Assembly (NCBI GenBank): GCA_963781775.1
Contig: CAWAHE010000019.1
Span: 62,001 to 126,000, forward strand
Origin: CAVSRC01 sp963781775
GTDB lineage: Bacteria; Pseudomonadota; Alphaproteobacteria; Rhizobiales; Kaistiaceae
Length of the DNA stretch: 64,000 bases
Direction: 5' to 3'
Under the pieces are notes generated by a model. That model was given only the letters and a program-made list of their open reading frames with translations, was not told the origin of the DNA and did not search any database. This document shows, piece by piece, positions 8,328-19,661 of this stretch. Position 1 is the stretch's first letter. Every line of letters begins with the position of its first letter. The translations under genes and the position numbers were made by a program.

Positions 8328-8983
8328 GCGCGATGTTGGGGGCGCCCGATCGATCGCCCTGCTGGGGTCGGCGCTCGGGTCGCCACCACGGCAAATCGCT
8401 CGTCGCCAACCGGGCCGCCCCACAACAAGGGGTCGCGGCTTAGGTCCTCGGTGGCGAGGTGGCTCAGGACCGGCGGAAGCGCGTCCTGCACCTGCTGTGC
8501 GTGAAGTCCGCTTCCCGTGTGCCAGAAACCCTCAATCAGGATGAGCGTTCCGCCGGTCTTCAAAAGCGCGGCCCAGTTTTTCAGCACGGCCGTCGGTTCG
8601 GGCAGCGTCCAGAGAACGTGCCGGCAGAGAATTGCCGAAAAATGCTCCGGCGGAAATACGGGTGACGCAGCATCCTGAACGTGAAAGCTGACGTCGACGC
8701 CGGCATCGACCGCCTTGGCGCGCGCCTGGGTGAGCATGGCAGGCGACAAATCCACGCCGGTCATCCGGTATCCCAGGCCTGCGAGCAGGATGGTGAGCGA
8801 GCCGGTTCCGCAGCCGATGTCGAGCACAGCATCCGGAGGCGTCGGTAGCCAGCGTTCCAGCAAGGCCGCCCACCGCTGGCGCACGGCCGGATCGCGCAGG
8901 CCGTGGTCGCTTTCCTCATCGAACGTCGCCGCTGCCTTGTTCCAGAAAGCCCGCGCTTTCGCGAGACGCGCATCGTCATTCAT
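8324..8983 (-). CDS. Class I SAM-dependent methyltransferase
   Basis: A 219-residue cytoplasmic methyltransferase of the Rossmann class. Motif I is VLDIGCGTGSLTILLA (about residues 53-68), followed by the acidic loop GVDLSPAMLTQARAKA and motif IV-like ILCRHVLWTLPEP. This combination is the Methyltransf_11/25 type of small-molecule methylase; its substrate cannot be deduced. The ATG at 8983 is preferred over an in-frame start at 9001 because the family begins close to the conserved KARAFWNKAA segment. It lies 98 bp downstream of the SRPBCC gene on the same strand and may share its transcript. Its last codons overlap the aroG leader promoter. Confidence 0.8.
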   Translation of the reverse strand: MNDDARLAKARAFWNKAAATFDEESDHGLRDPAVRQRWAALLERWLPTPPDAVLDIGCGTGSLTILLAGLGYRMTGVDLSPAMLTQARAKAVDAGVDVSFHVQDAASPVFPPEHFSAILCRHVLWTLPEPTAVLKNWAALLKTGGTLILIEGFWHTGSGLHAQQVQDALPPVLSHLATEDLSRDPLLWGGPVGDERFAVVATRAPTPAGRSIGRPQHRA

Positions 8984-9081
8984 GCCGGCGTGCCCCTGCA
9001 CGATTTGGTTGCGTCTTCATCACGCTTCGCTCGATCGGCTTCGTGAAATGTCCCCCGCATGTCATTGGCGATGATTGACCG

Positions 9082-9555
9082 TCAACCCAGCACCCGATCC
9101 AGCCGGGCGAAACTCGAGGCCCATCCGAAGTCGTGGCCGTCGCGGCTCTTCGGCGTTTCGAAGAGGCTTTGCACAAGCCGCACCCGCGTGCCGCCGGGAG
9201 CTGGTTCGAAGTTCACCTCGACTACGGTCTCATGGCCGCGGCTGCCATCGGCCTGTTCCCAGCCCCAGGTCATCACCAGCCGCTTCGGCGGTTCGATCTC
9301 GCGATAGACGCCGGAAACGGTATGGGCCTCGCCATTGGGGCCGACCATCGCGCTCCGCCAGGCGCCGCCGATCCGAAAGTCGATCTGCGGGTCCGGCGCC
9401 TGGTAGTCGTCGGTGCCCCACCATTTCACCAGAACCTTGTGGTCGCTCCAGGCCCGGAACACGCGCTCGGGCGGTGCTTTGAAAATGCGCTCGACGACCA
9501 GCGTTCGGTCGGCCGTTGCGGCGGCCGTGGTCGGCGTCGGGGCGTCATTGGCCAT
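9082..9555 (-). CDS. SRPBCC (AHSA1/START-like) domain protein
   Basis: A 157-residue protein of the AHSA1 group of the SRPBCC fold, recognised by VVERIFKAPPERVFRAWSDH near residue 20, the central WWGTDD, the strand-rich core GGAWRSAMVGPNGE, and the C-terminal MTWGWEQADG. Such proteins have a deep hydrophobic pocket and often follow an ArsR regulator, as here; their ligands are mostly unknown. The start overlaps the last 11 bases of the arsR-like gene, so the two are translated from one mRNA and are likely functionally paired. Confidence 0.83.
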   Translation of the reverse strand: MANDAPTPTTAAATADRTLVVERIFKAPPERVFRAWSDHKVLVKWWGTDDYQAPDPQIDFRIGGAWRSAMVGPNGEAHTVSGVYREIEPPKRLVMTWGWEQADGSRGHETVVEVNFEPAPGGTRVRLVQSLFETPKSRDGHDFGWASSFARLDRVLG

Positions 9556-9892
9556 CGCTGTTGTCTCCTTCCGCCGGATCGTTGAGCAACTTTTCGAGGC
9601 GGTCGAATGACGTCTCCCAGAATGAGCGATAGCGCTCGACCCAGGCGTCCAGCGTGCGGATCGCTTCGGGCCGAACGCGCAGGATACGCCACTGGCGCTC
9701 GATCCGCCGTTCGATCAGTCCGGCATCCTCGAGCACCTTGAGGTGCTTGGAGATCGCCGGCTTCGACATGGCAAAGGGTGCGGCGATGTCGCCGGCGGTG
9801 TGTTCGCCTTCGCTCAGCAGGCGCTCGACGATGGCGAGCCGGGTAGGGTCGGCGAGGGCGCCGAAAACGGTGGCGAGTTGAGGGTTGGTCAT
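9545..9892 (-). CDS. ArsR/SdpR-family winged-helix repressor
   Basis: A 115-residue DNA-binding protein. The winged helix-turn-helix is clear: FGALADPTRLAIVERLL, then the recognition helix region MSKPAISKHLKVLEDAGLI, then the wing RRIERQWRILRV. No Cys metal-binding motif is present, so it is of the SdpR-like, non-metal type commonly paired with an SRPBCC protein. GGAAGG lies about 8 bases before the ATG at 9892. It is divergent from the methionine operon and probably represses its own gene and the SRPBCC gene. Confidence 0.87.
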   Translation of the reverse strand: MTNPQLATVFGALADPTRLAIVERLLSEGEHTAGDIAAPFAMSKPAISKHLKVLEDAGLIERRIERQWRILRVRPEAIRTLDAWVERYRSFWETSFDRLEKLLNDPAEGDNSDGQ

Positions 9893-9930
9893 TTCATGCC
9901 TTCCGAAATCACGGCTTCCAGAGAACCTAT

Positions 9931-9946
9931 TTAACCCGTTGGTTCA
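9931..9946. promoter_or_regulatory. Possible ArsR-type operator (inverted repeat)
   Basis: AACC (9933-9936) and GGTT (9941-9944) form a short inverted repeat 40-50 bp upstream of the ArsR-family start, in the place expected for autoregulation. The match is short and no strong -35/-10 pair was found beside it, so this is a weak call. Confidence 0.3.
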
Positions 9947-10036
9947 TCGATTTGGGCTGCGATGTCAACCGGTGGTGCCCGGCTCGACGCCGCCGTCCCA
10001 CCGAAAATCAGCCCATTGCCAGTGGGCAGAGATACG

Positions 10037-10054
10037 TATAAGGATATCTTTATA
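10037..10054. promoter_or_regulatory. Palindromic operator upstream of the met operon
   Basis: ATAAGGATATCTTTAT (10038-10053) is a near-perfect palindrome with one mismatch, extendable by further matching bases on both sides. It lies 42 bp before the ArsR-methyltransferase start. A half-site like ATAAAGAT/ATCTTTAT fits what I recall of SAM/SAH-responsive ArsR regulators of methionine genes in proteobacteria; that link is from memory and inference, the palindrome is seen directly. Confidence 0.55.
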
Positions 10055-10095
10055 TCTCTTGGACGAAGAGATCTCTCAGACGAAGGGAGCGCGCC

Positions 10096-11106
10096 ATGGC
10101 CGAACCTGCCCCGCTCGCGGTCGATACCGCGATCGCCGCCCTCAAGGCGGCGGGCGAGAGCACACGCCTGCGCATCCTGGCGCTCCTCGGCCAGGCCGAG
10201 CTGACCGTCAAGGACCTCACCGCCATCCTCGGCCAGTCGCAGCCGCGCATCTCGCGTCACCTCAAGCTGCTCGCCGAGGCTGGTTTGATCGATCGTCATC
10301 CAGAAGGGGCGTGGGTGTTCTACCGCCTCACGGACGCCGGTTCGGCGCGCCGCTTCGCCGGCGACCTTCTTGCGCTGGTCGATGCCGGCGATGCGGTGCT
10401 GGTGCGCGACCGCGAGCGTTTGGCTGCCGTCAAGCAGGAGCACGCCGAGGTGGCACGGCGCTATTTCGCGGACAACGCCGTGGAGTGGGATTCGATCCGC
10501 GCGCTGCATATTGCCGAGGACGCCGTCGAGGCGGCGATGGTCGAGGCGGTCGGCAAGCGGCCCTTCGAGGCGTTGCTCGATCTCGGCACCGGCACGGGCC
10601 GCCTGCTTGAATTGTTCGCGCCGCTCTACAATCGCGCCGTCGGCATCGATGCGTCGTCCGCCATGCTCGCCGTCGCCCGCGCCAATCTCGATCGCGCCGG
10701 TCTCGCCAACGCGCAGGTGCGTCTCGGCGACATCCAGAACCTGCCGTTCCCGCGCAACGCCTTCGACGTCGTCACCGTGCATCAGGTGCTGCATTTCCTC
10801 GACGATCCGGAGCACGCCATCGCCGAGGCCGCGCGCGTGCTGCGCCCCGGCGGCCGGCTGCTCATCGTCGATTTCGCCCCGCACGATCTGGAATTCCTGC
10901 GCGAGCGCCACGCCCATCGCCGGCTGGGCTTCGCCCGTCAGGCCATGCGCCAGTGGGTCGAAGCCGCGGGGCTGAGTCTGGAAACCGCCCGCGATCTTTC
11001 CGTTGGCGGCGATGGTTCCGGCAAGCTCACCGTCACGCTGCTGCTCGCCCGCGACGCGCGCATGGTCGTCGCCGACGAGCCGGCAGCCAGCCGCGAGGTC
11101 GCATGA
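10096..11106 (+). CDS. ArsR-type regulator fused to a SAM methyltransferase domain
   Basis: A 336-residue fusion. Residues about 10-95 are an ArsR winged helix: GESTRLRILALLGQAELTVK, the recognition helix QSQPRISRHLKLLAEAGLI, and the wing EGAWVFYRL. From about residue 155 comes a class I methyltransferase: motif I LLDLGTGTGRLLELFA at about 160-175, GIDASSAMLAVARANL, and VVTVHQVLHFLDDPEHAI. The methyltransferase fold probably senses SAM or SAH rather than, or as well as, methylating. It is the first gene of an operon with metF and metH, has AAGGGAG 7 bases before its ATG, and follows a palindromic operator, so it is very likely the autoregulated repressor of this operon. Its last four bases overlap metF (ATGA). 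Confidence 0.85.
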   Translation: MAEPAPLAVDTAIAALKAAGESTRLRILALLGQAELTVKDLTAILGQSQPRISRHLKLLAEAGLIDRHPEGAWVFYRLTDAGSARRFAGDLLALVDAGDAVLVRDRERLAAVKQEHAEVARRYFADNAVEWDSIRALHIAEDAVEAAMVEAVGKRPFEALLDLGTGTGRLLELFAPLYNRAVGIDASSAMLAVARANLDRAGLANAQVRLGDIQNLPFPRNAFDVVTVHQVLHFLDDPEHAIAEAARVLRPGGRLLIVDFAPHDLEFLRERHAHRRLGFARQAMRQWVEAAGLSLETARDLSVGGDGSGKLTVTLLLARDARMVVADEPAASREVA

Positions 11107-12020
11107 TGGCGCAGGTCAAGCACAGGGCGCTGCGCGCCGATGGCGGGCTCAAGGTTTCCTTCGAGTTCTTTCCGCCGAAGACCGAGCAGATGGAGGAGAC
11201 GCTGTGGCGCTCCGTCGAACGGCTGAAGCCGCTTGCGCCCAACTTCGTCTCGGTCACCTACGGTGCCGGCGGATCGACGCGCGAGCGCACCCATGCGACC
11301 GTGGCGCGCATCCTCGCCGAGACCGATCTGCTTCCCGCGGCGCATCTCACCTGCGTCGGCGCGACCCGCGAAGACATCGACGCGGTCGTCGACCGCTATG
11401 TCGCGACCGGCGTCAGCCATGTCGTGGCGCTACGCGGCGATCCGGCCACCGGCCTGGGCACGCCCTATGTGCCGACGCCCGGTGGATACGGCCATGCGGG
11501 CGATCTGGTCGCCGGCATCAAGCGCCGCCACCCGAGCGTGGAGGTGTCGGTGTCCGCCTATGTCGAGCGCCACCCGGAAAGCCGCGACTGGCCGACCGAG
11601 CTCGACAACCTCAAGCGCAAGGTCGACGCCGGCGCCGACCGCGCCATCACCCAGTTCTTCTTCGACAACGACATGTTCGACGCCTTTCGCGAACGGCTGG
11701 CGGCGGCGCGCATCGATATTCCGGTGGTCCCCGGCATCGTGCCGGTCATCAACTTCACCCAGACCGCGAAGTTTGCGGCCAAGGCCGGCGCCAGCGTGCC
11801 GGCATGGCTGGCGGCGCGCTTCGAAGGTCTGGAGGACGATCCGGCGACGCGTCAGCTTGTCGCCGCCGCGGTCGCCTCCGAGCAGGTGCTCGATCTCGTC
11901 GAGCGCGGCGTCACCGAATTCCACTTCTACACGATGAACCGCGCCGACCTCGTCTATGCCATCTGCCATCTGCTCGGCGTGCGCCCGGCGAAGCCCGCGC
12001 CGACGGAGGCGGCGGCATGA
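11103..12020 (+). CDS. metF: 5,10-methylenetetrahydrofolate reductase
   Basis: A 305-residue FAD enzyme reducing 5,10-methylene-THF to 5-methyl-THF, the methyl donor for MetH. The family core is intact: KVSFEFFPPKTEQMEETLW near the N-terminus, FVSVTYGAGGSTRERT, HLTCVGATRED, VALRGDPATG, and the DRAITQFFFDND and GIVPV segments; the C-terminus EFHFYTMNRADLVYAICHLL is typical. Two adjacent ATG codons exist (11103 and 11106). The first overlaps the regulator stop as ATGA, and either would work. It is followed by another ATGA overlap with the VOC gene. Confidence 0.95.
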   Translation: MMAQVKHRALRADGGLKVSFEFFPPKTEQMEETLWRSVERLKPLAPNFVSVTYGAGGSTRERTHATVARILAETDLLPAAHLTCVGATREDIDAVVDRYVATGVSHVVALRGDPATGLGTPYVPTPGGYGHAGDLVAGIKRRHPSVEVSVSAYVERHPESRDWPTELDNLKRKVDAGADRAITQFFFDNDMFDAFRERLAAARIDIPVVPGIVPVINFTQTAKFAAKAGASVPAWLAARFEGLEDDPATRQLVAAAVASEQVLDLVERGVTEFHFYTMNRADLVYAICHLLGVRPAKPAPTEAAA

Positions 12021-12382
12021 GCGATCCCGTCCTCGCCATCGACCACGTTCAGATCGCGGTGCCGGCCGGCTCGGAGGCGGCCTGCCGCGCCTTCTATCTC
12101 GATGTCGTCGGCTTCAGGGAGATCGAGCGGCCGGTGACCGGCGCCGGGCGCAGCTTTCTGTGGGTTGCCGTCGGCGGCCAGCAGATTCATTTCCGCCCCG
12201 ATCCCGAATTCCAGCCGGCGCAGTTCGCCCATCCGGGCTTTCTTGCCCGCGATCTTCGCGCCCTTGCCGCGCGTCTGGAGGCTGCCGGCCATCCGGTCTC
12301 GATCGAGCAATCGGTCGGGCCGGGCCGCTTCCATGTCCGCGATCCCTTCGGCAATCGCCTCGAGTTTCTCGCGGCGGACTGA
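12017..12382 (+). CDS. VOC-family (glyoxalase/dioxygenase-like) protein
   Basis: A 121-residue single-domain protein of the vicinal oxygen chelate fold. LAIDHVQIAVPAGSEAACRA gives the first beta-alpha unit with a metal-ligand His, and DPFGNRLEFLA at the C-terminus is the signature second Glu-containing strand. Central FHVRDPFGN and QIHFRPDPEF are also typical. The family includes glyoxalase I, fosfomycin-resistance proteins and extradiol dioxygenases, and the substrate here is unknown. It starts in an ATGA overlap with metF and stops 13 bp before metH1, so it is firmly inside the methionine operon; whether it serves that pathway is not known. Confidence 0.82.
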   Translation: MSDPVLAIDHVQIAVPAGSEAACRAFYLDVVGFREIERPVTGAGRSFLWVAVGGQQIHFRPDPEFQPAQFAHPGFLARDLRALAARLEAAGHPVSIEQSVGPGRFHVRDPFGNRLEFLAAD

Positions 12383-12395
12383 GATCAGAGGTTCC

Positions 12396-13459
12396 GTGTC
12401 CGCTTCCCCCGATACCCAGTCCCGTTTCCGCGCCGCCGCGGCGAAGCGCATCCTCGTGCTCGACGGTGCGATGGGCACCATGATCCAGTCGCACCGCTTC
12501 AGCGAGGCCGATTTCCGCGGCGAACGGTTCAAGGACTGGCCGCGCGATCTGCGCGGCAACAACGATCTCCTGATCCTCACCCAGCCGGACACCATCCGGC
12601 AGATCCATGTCGACTACCTGCACGCTGGTGCCGATATCGTCGAGACCAACACGTTTTCCTCGACCTCGATCGCGCAGGCCGATTACGGCATGGAGAGCCT
12701 CGCCTTCGAGCTGAACCGCGAAGGCGCGCGGCTGGCGCGCGAGGCCGCCGATCTCGTCACCGCGGAGACGCCCGACCGGCCGCGTTTCGTCGCCGGCGCC
12801 ATCGGACCGACCAACCGTTCGGCGTCGATCTCGCCCGACGTCAACAATCCCGGCTTCCGCAACGTCTCCTTCGACGATCTGGTGAAAGCCTATGGCGAGG
12901 CAGCGCGCGGCCTGATCGAAGGCGGCGCCGACATGATCCTGTTCGAGACGGTGTTCGACACGCTCAACGTCAAGGCGGGCATTGTCGCGCTGGAGGAGGT
13001 CTTCGCCGAGACTGGCAAGCGCCTGCCGCTGATGATCTCCGGCACGATTACCGACCTGTCGGGCCGCACGCTGTCCGGCCAGACGCCGACGGCGTTCTGG
13101 TATTCCGTGCGCCACGGCCATCCGCTGACGATCGGGCTCAACTGCGCGCTCGGCGCCAAGGAGATGCGCGCCCATATCGACGAAATTTCGCGCGTCGCCG
13201 ATACGCTTACCTGCGCCTATCCGAACGCCGGGCTTCCCAACGAATTCGGCGAATACGATGAGAGCCCGGAGGCGATGGCCGCAATGCTCGGCGAGTTCGC
13301 GCGCGCCGGCCTCGTCAATGTCGTCGGCGGCTGTTGTGGCACGACGCCCGACCACGTCCGCGCCATGGCTGCGGCGGTCAAGGGCGTGCCGCCGCGCGCC
13401 GTCCCGCATCCCGAAACGGCCATGCGTCTCTCCGGTCTCGAACCGTTCGAGCTCGCTTC

Positions 13460-13463
<4 letters not shown>
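12396..13463 (+). CDS. metH1: Methionine synthase, homocysteine-binding module (MetH part 1)
   Basis: A 355-residue protein equal to the first module of cobalamin-dependent methionine synthase. LVLDGAMGTMIQ and GADIVETNTFSS begin the barrel. The zinc ligands are visible as Cys in IGLNCALGA and the CC pair in VVGGCCGTTPDH near the C-terminus. It probably starts at GTG 12396. The protein stops at a TGA overlapping the ATG of the next gene (ATGA at 13460), which carries all remaining MetH modules. Together they total 1246 residues, close to a normal one-chain MetH. The split falls exactly at a domain boundary with its own start codon, so it looks like a genuine two-gene arrangement rather than a sequencing break. 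Confidence 0.9.
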
Positions 13464-16135
<2,672 letters not shown>

Positions 16136-16138
16136 GGG

Positions 16139-17452
16139 CTATTGGCCAACAAAGTATTCGATCAGCCGGTCTTCGGCAGCCGGCGAAAGAAGGTCGACCA
16201 TCGTCTGACGGGCCGCTTCGCCGACACGCCTTGCCAGTGCCGGATTGCTTCGAAGTGCATCGATCGCGGCAAGTCCTTCTTCATTGGTTTGGAACAGGAA
16301 GCCGTTCTCGCCGTGCTTGATGATCTCGGCGTAGCCACCCAGCTTGCCGCAGACTACCGGCATCGCGCATGCCATAGCCTCTGTCACGACTCGTCCCCAC
16401 GACTCGAAGACGAAGCCGGTGCGATAGAGGAACAGGTCGAGGCTGCGGAGGAATTGCAGTGCAGGGATCGAATGATCCGGCAAAACCGTCAGACCGGGAT
16501 GCTGACCAAAAAACGGCCGGCAGTGGATTCCACCAAGTATCGCGACCTTCAGGCCGGCGTTCAGCAGAGCATGATACAGGGCGGGATCGCCTGGGTGGTG
16601 TTTCCCGACAACGTCCCGACTTATCCGCCCAACCGAGCGGATCTCTTGCACCGGCCGTGCTGTGAAATGCTGCAGATCGATGGGGGACGGCAGAACCGCT
16701 CCGCGGACCCCCAAAGCATCGCGAACAGCTTTCGACGGAAACAACAGGTCGATTCGTTCCGCAGTTGTTCGAGTCGCTGCCGCGAGCCACCCCAACAGAG
16801 CGGACAGATTGAAAACGTTGAAGTGCAGGATGATGCGGTTGGGCCGTACGCGGTCGAGCCAGACTCCAGTCTTCGTGAAGGTACCCATGATCGCCAGCGT
16901 TTCTCCGGAGGGCATGTTGCTGTCCGTGATGCGTTCAATGGTCGGATCGATTGCCAGCAGGGCAGGATGGATCGGAACGGTGCTCCATATCCGCGTTGGG
17001 ACGTGTCGGCGCAGCGATTTGGCCGTCTCAATCACGTGCCGCTCGGAGCCGTTTGGCAATTCCATCTGGAGGACAAGATCGATGCTTCTGGTGGCTCGCG
17101 TGAATTCCGGAATCGCCCCGACGGCATCGTGGCGATTTACCCGGTCCAGCAATGCTCGGGCGCCAAGCCTGAACGCAGCCGGGGCTGCTGGATTGACAGC
17201 GAGGTGGTTGAGCAAGGCAATAAAACGCCCGTGATAAAGAGCGTCTCCGGGCGCCACGATGGCGGCTAGGCCGGCCTCGGCGAGGGCAAGCTCGAACTGA
17301 CTCGCTGCGAGTGCTGCCTGACTATAGATGCTGTGTGGTTCGGGATCGCTCGGGTCGATCTCGCGGCTGTAGGTCTTGGCGATGCCGGCTGCCTCTGCCG
17401 GTCGACCGGCCAGGAGGTGGCCGCGAGCGCGCTGTAGAAATTCAGGGTACAT
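16139..17452 (-). CDS. GT4-like glycosyltransferase with N-terminal helical repeat region
   Basis: A 437-residue protein. The first 90 residues (FLQRARGHLLAGRPAEAAGI, then SQAALAASQFELALAEAGLA) look like TPR-type helical hairpins. The C-terminal half is a GT-B glycosyltransferase: DLFLYRTGFVFESWGRVVTE and GGYAEIIKHGENGFLF hold the conserved E-x7-E type donor-sugar site. The middle contains LLFPSKAVRDALG, typical of GT4 acceptor domains. Acceptor and sugar are unknown; neighbours give no polysaccharide context. The ATG at 17452 is preferred to a start 42 bases upstream because it begins the helical repeat. Codon usage is slightly less GC-biased than in the metH genes. Confidence 0.75.
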   Translation of the reverse strand: MYPEFLQRARGHLLAGRPAEAAGIAKTYSREIDPSDPEPHSIYSQAALAASQFELALAEAGLAAIVAPGDALYHGRFIALLNHLAVNPAAPAAFRLGARALLDRVNRHDAVGAIPEFTRATRSIDLVLQMELPNGSERHVIETAKSLRRHVPTRIWSTVPIHPALLAIDPTIERITDSNMPSGETLAIMGTFTKTGVWLDRVRPNRIILHFNVFNLSALLGWLAAATRTTAERIDLLFPSKAVRDALGVRGAVLPSPIDLQHFTARPVQEIRSVGRISRDVVGKHHPGDPALYHALLNAGLKVAILGGIHCRPFFGQHPGLTVLPDHSIPALQFLRSLDLFLYRTGFVFESWGRVVTEAMACAMPVVCGKLGGYAEIIKHGENGFLFQTNEEGLAAIDALRSNPALARRVGEAARQTMVDLLSPAAEDRLIEYFVGQ

Positions 17453-17567
17453 GGAGCACGCGGCCTTGTTAGGGGATCGAAATGGTTGGCACACCGCGAT
17501 TTCGCCGACGCGATCACCTAATAGGTTCCGGGGTGGAAATCAAAAAAACGGGGCAAGGGGCAGGGCG

Positions 17568-17596
17568 CTGGCAGCCTCGGTCCGGCTTGCTATATT
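17568..17596 (+). promoter_or_regulatory. Probable promoter of the DUF2277 gene
   Basis: CTGGCA (17568-17573), a 17-base spacer, and TATATT (17591-17596) preceded by TGC, an extended -10. Transcription would start near 17603, leaving a 20-base leader that carries AAGGAG (17608-17613). Confidence 0.5.
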
Positions 17597-17622
17597 CCGG
17601 GACAGCCAAGGAGACCGTTCCC

Positions 17623-17889
17623 ATGTGCCGCAACATCCGCACCCTTGCCAATTTCGACCCACCTGCGACCAGCGACGAAATCCGCGCCTCGGCGCTGCAG
17701 TTCGTGCGCAAGATCAGCGGTTTCGCGAAGCCGTCGAAGGCTAACGAGGCAGTCTTCAACCGCGCCGTCGACGAGGTCGCGCACATCGCCCATCACCTGC
17801 TCGAGGATCTCGAGATTCACAGCCCGCCGCGCAATCGCGAGGTCGAGGCCGCCAAGGCCAAGGCCCGCGCCCAACTGAGATACGGGTGA
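17623..17889 (+). CDS. DUF2277 family protein
   Basis: An 88-residue protein matching DUF2277 over its whole length: MCRNIRTLANFDPPAT, then ALQFVRKISGFAKPS and the NEAVFNRAVDEV helix. Members occur widely in alphaproteobacteria, actinobacteria and others, with no known biochemical role. The start is set by AAGGAG 9 bases before the ATG and by the conserved MCRNIR N-terminus; an upstream in-frame extension is rejected. It appears to be a single-gene unit with its own promoter, followed by a repeat element. Confidence 0.85.
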   Translation: MCRNIRTLANFDPPATSDEIRASALQFVRKISGFAKPSKANEAVFNRAVDEVAHIAHHLLEDLEIHSPPRNREVEAAKAKARAQLRYG

Positions 17890-17918
17890 GGGTCGTTTCG
17901 CCTGCAGTAATCCACTCT

Positions 17919-18008
17919 GTCACCCCGGCGATGGCCGGGGTCCATGTGATGTGCTCCGGTTGCGTTCGCAGCAATCTGGATTCCGGCTTTCGCCGGAATG
18001 ACGACGTG
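17919..18008. repeat. Palindromic intergenic repeat element
   Basis: Two strong hairpins sit back to back: CCCCGGCGATGGCCGGGG (17923-17940) and ATTCCGGCTTTCGCCGGAAT (17980-17999). This layout is typical of extragenic palindromic repeats in rhizobial genomes. It may also act as a transcription end for the DUF2277 gene. Confidence 0.65.
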
Positions 18009-18034
18009 TCCGTGGCGGGTGCGGAGATTGACCG

Positions 18035-18851
18035 GTGATAGGTTCCGAGATCGCCCTCGCGCTGGCGTTGCTGATTGCTCCCCATCCAACCCCTGCCAAC
18101 ATCATCGACGGCGCTGACGATCGCGGCTCGCTGTTGACTCTCGGGCCTTCCCTCGGACTGTCGGCGGACGAGATCACGCGCATCCGCAAAGTGTCGGGTC
18201 ATGTCGGCTGCTTCGAGCCGCGGCCGCAGGTTGCCTCCGGTGCGCTTTTCCTCTCGGGCGATCTGGTGCTCACCGCCGCCCACACCTTCTTCGCGCCGGA
18301 TGGCAAGCCCGCCGGCAAGTGCTTCTTCCGCCCGCAGGCGCCGGGCTCGGACTGGATGCCGCTCAAGACCGACGCGGCCAATGCGCGCTTCGGGGCGCGT
18401 TCACCCAGGGCCGGCTCCAATAACGACTGGGCGCTTGGTGCGCCTCGCTACGTCGATCGTCGATGCTGCACCGTTTCCGCCAGCGGACGCACCACCGAAA
18501 GCCGGCGAGAAACTGATCGTCGTCACCGCCCATCCGGCCGGCATGGAGTCGATGGACCCGAACGTGCCGGTGGTGCAGGGCTGCGCCGTCAGGCGCGTGC
18601 CGGTGTCGTCGGCGGCGACCAGCTTCTATCGCAGCGATTGCGACGCCACCGGCGCCTCGTCGGGCGGCATGCACCTGTCGCGCGTCGACGGCCAACTGAT
18701 GTTCCGTGGCATCACCATCTCCACCGGTCCATGGCGCGATCCGACGCTTGCCGGCGCGCCCTATGACGAGAAGGCTGGCAGCGTCACCACGGCGCTCGGC
18801 ACCGACGCCGCCATTCTGGCCGCGGCGCGGGCGCTGGCGGCGACGAAATAG
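18035..18851 (+). pseudogene. Exported trypsin-like serine protease, frameshifted
   Basis: Two overlapping frames together make one trypsin-fold protein. The first (GTG 18035) starts with a signal-like hydrophobic segment and contains LVLTAAHTFF with the catalytic His and NNDWAL with the catalytic Asp. The second, one base ahead, continues VRLATSIVDA and carries CDATGASSGG with the catalytic Ser, ending at 18851. The switch falls at GCGCTTGGTGCGC (18431-18443), where one extra T would restore LVRL if removed. All three catalytic residues are present, so the protein would be active but for the frameshift. Given similar single-base frameshifts in essential genes of this window, a sequence error is a real alternative to a pseudogene. 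Restored length is about 271 residues. Confidence 0.75.
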
Positions 18852-18963
18852 CGCGCTGACGGTCGCGCTTCTGTCACATCGCAATCGGTACGCTCCTTGC
18901 TTACATGTGGCTCGTGTCCGTTGAGTCGTGTGCGTCTCCACGCGTTTGGCCGAGGAGAAGATC

Positions 18964-19605
18964 ATGGCCGGACTGATCGTCACCATTGCCCAGCAGAAAG
19001 GCGGCGCCGGCAAGACGACGCTCGCCGCGCATCTGGCCGTCGCCTACGTGGTCGGCGGCAATTCCGTCGCCGTGCTCGATGTCGATCCGCAGGGCAGTCT
19101 CGGCGAGTGGTTCGAACGCCGGGAGCGCCGTCTCGGCGAGGGCGCCACCGGCCTCGAGTTCCGCACGGCCAGCGGCTGGGGCGCCCGGCGCGAAGCGCAG
19201 AGTCTCGCCCGCGATCATGACGTGGTCATCGTCGATACGCCGCCGAAATCCGATATCGAATTGCGTCCGGCGATCGAGGTCGCCTCGCTAGCCGTCGTCC
19301 CGGTCCAGCCGACGCCGGTCGACCTGTGGGCGACCGAGCCGACGCTGGCCATGATCGCGCGCGAAGGCGCGCGCTCGCTGCTCATCCTCAATCGCGTCGT
19401 CGCCCGCGCGCTGATCACCGCCGAGGCGGTCGAGGCGGTCGCCAAGCTCGGCCATCCCGTCGCCCATGCGTCCTTCGGCAGCCGCGTTGCCTATGCGGCG
19501 TCGATCGGCGAGGGCAGTACGGTGCTGGAAACCGCCCCCGGCGGCCCGGCCGCCGACGAGGTCAAGGCGGTCGCCCGCGAAGTCGCCAAGCACGCGGCGG
19601 GTTGA
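18964..19605 (+). CDS. Orphan ParA/MinD-like P-loop ATPase
   Basis: A 213-residue ParA-family ATPase. The deviant Walker A is KGGAGKTT (about residues 12-19), followed by VAVLDVDPQGSLGEWF (Walker A' region) and VVIVDTPP (Walker B). There is no N-terminal helix-turn-helix and no parB or parS-like repeat nearby, so it belongs to the short orphan ParA group used to position cargo such as chemoreceptor arrays or to regulate other processes; its cargo is unknown. GAGGAG precedes the ATG at 18964, and an upstream in-frame ATG at 18928 is rejected. It stands alone between the protease remnant and the DUF559 cassette. Confidence 0.85.
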   Translation: MAGLIVTIAQQKGGAGKTTLAAHLAVAYVVGGNSVAVLDVDPQGSLGEWFERRERRLGEGATGLEFRTASGWGARREAQSLARDHDVVIVDTPPKSDIELRPAIEVASLAVVPVQPTPVDLWATEPTLAMIAREGARSLLILNRVVARALITAEAVEAVAKLGHPVAHASFGSRVAYAASIGEGSTVLETAPGGPAADEVKAVAREVAKHAAG

Positions 19606-19661
19606 GCCGCGTTTCGTTGTCGTCATGTGTCTGTTGGAATTCCTGCTTTTGCCACAACGTT

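Noticed and set aside
9893..10095. Possible SAM or SAH riboswitch before the methionine operon.
   Set aside because: No SAM-I, SAM-II or SAH core sequence or pseudoknot could be matched; a protein operator explains the region.
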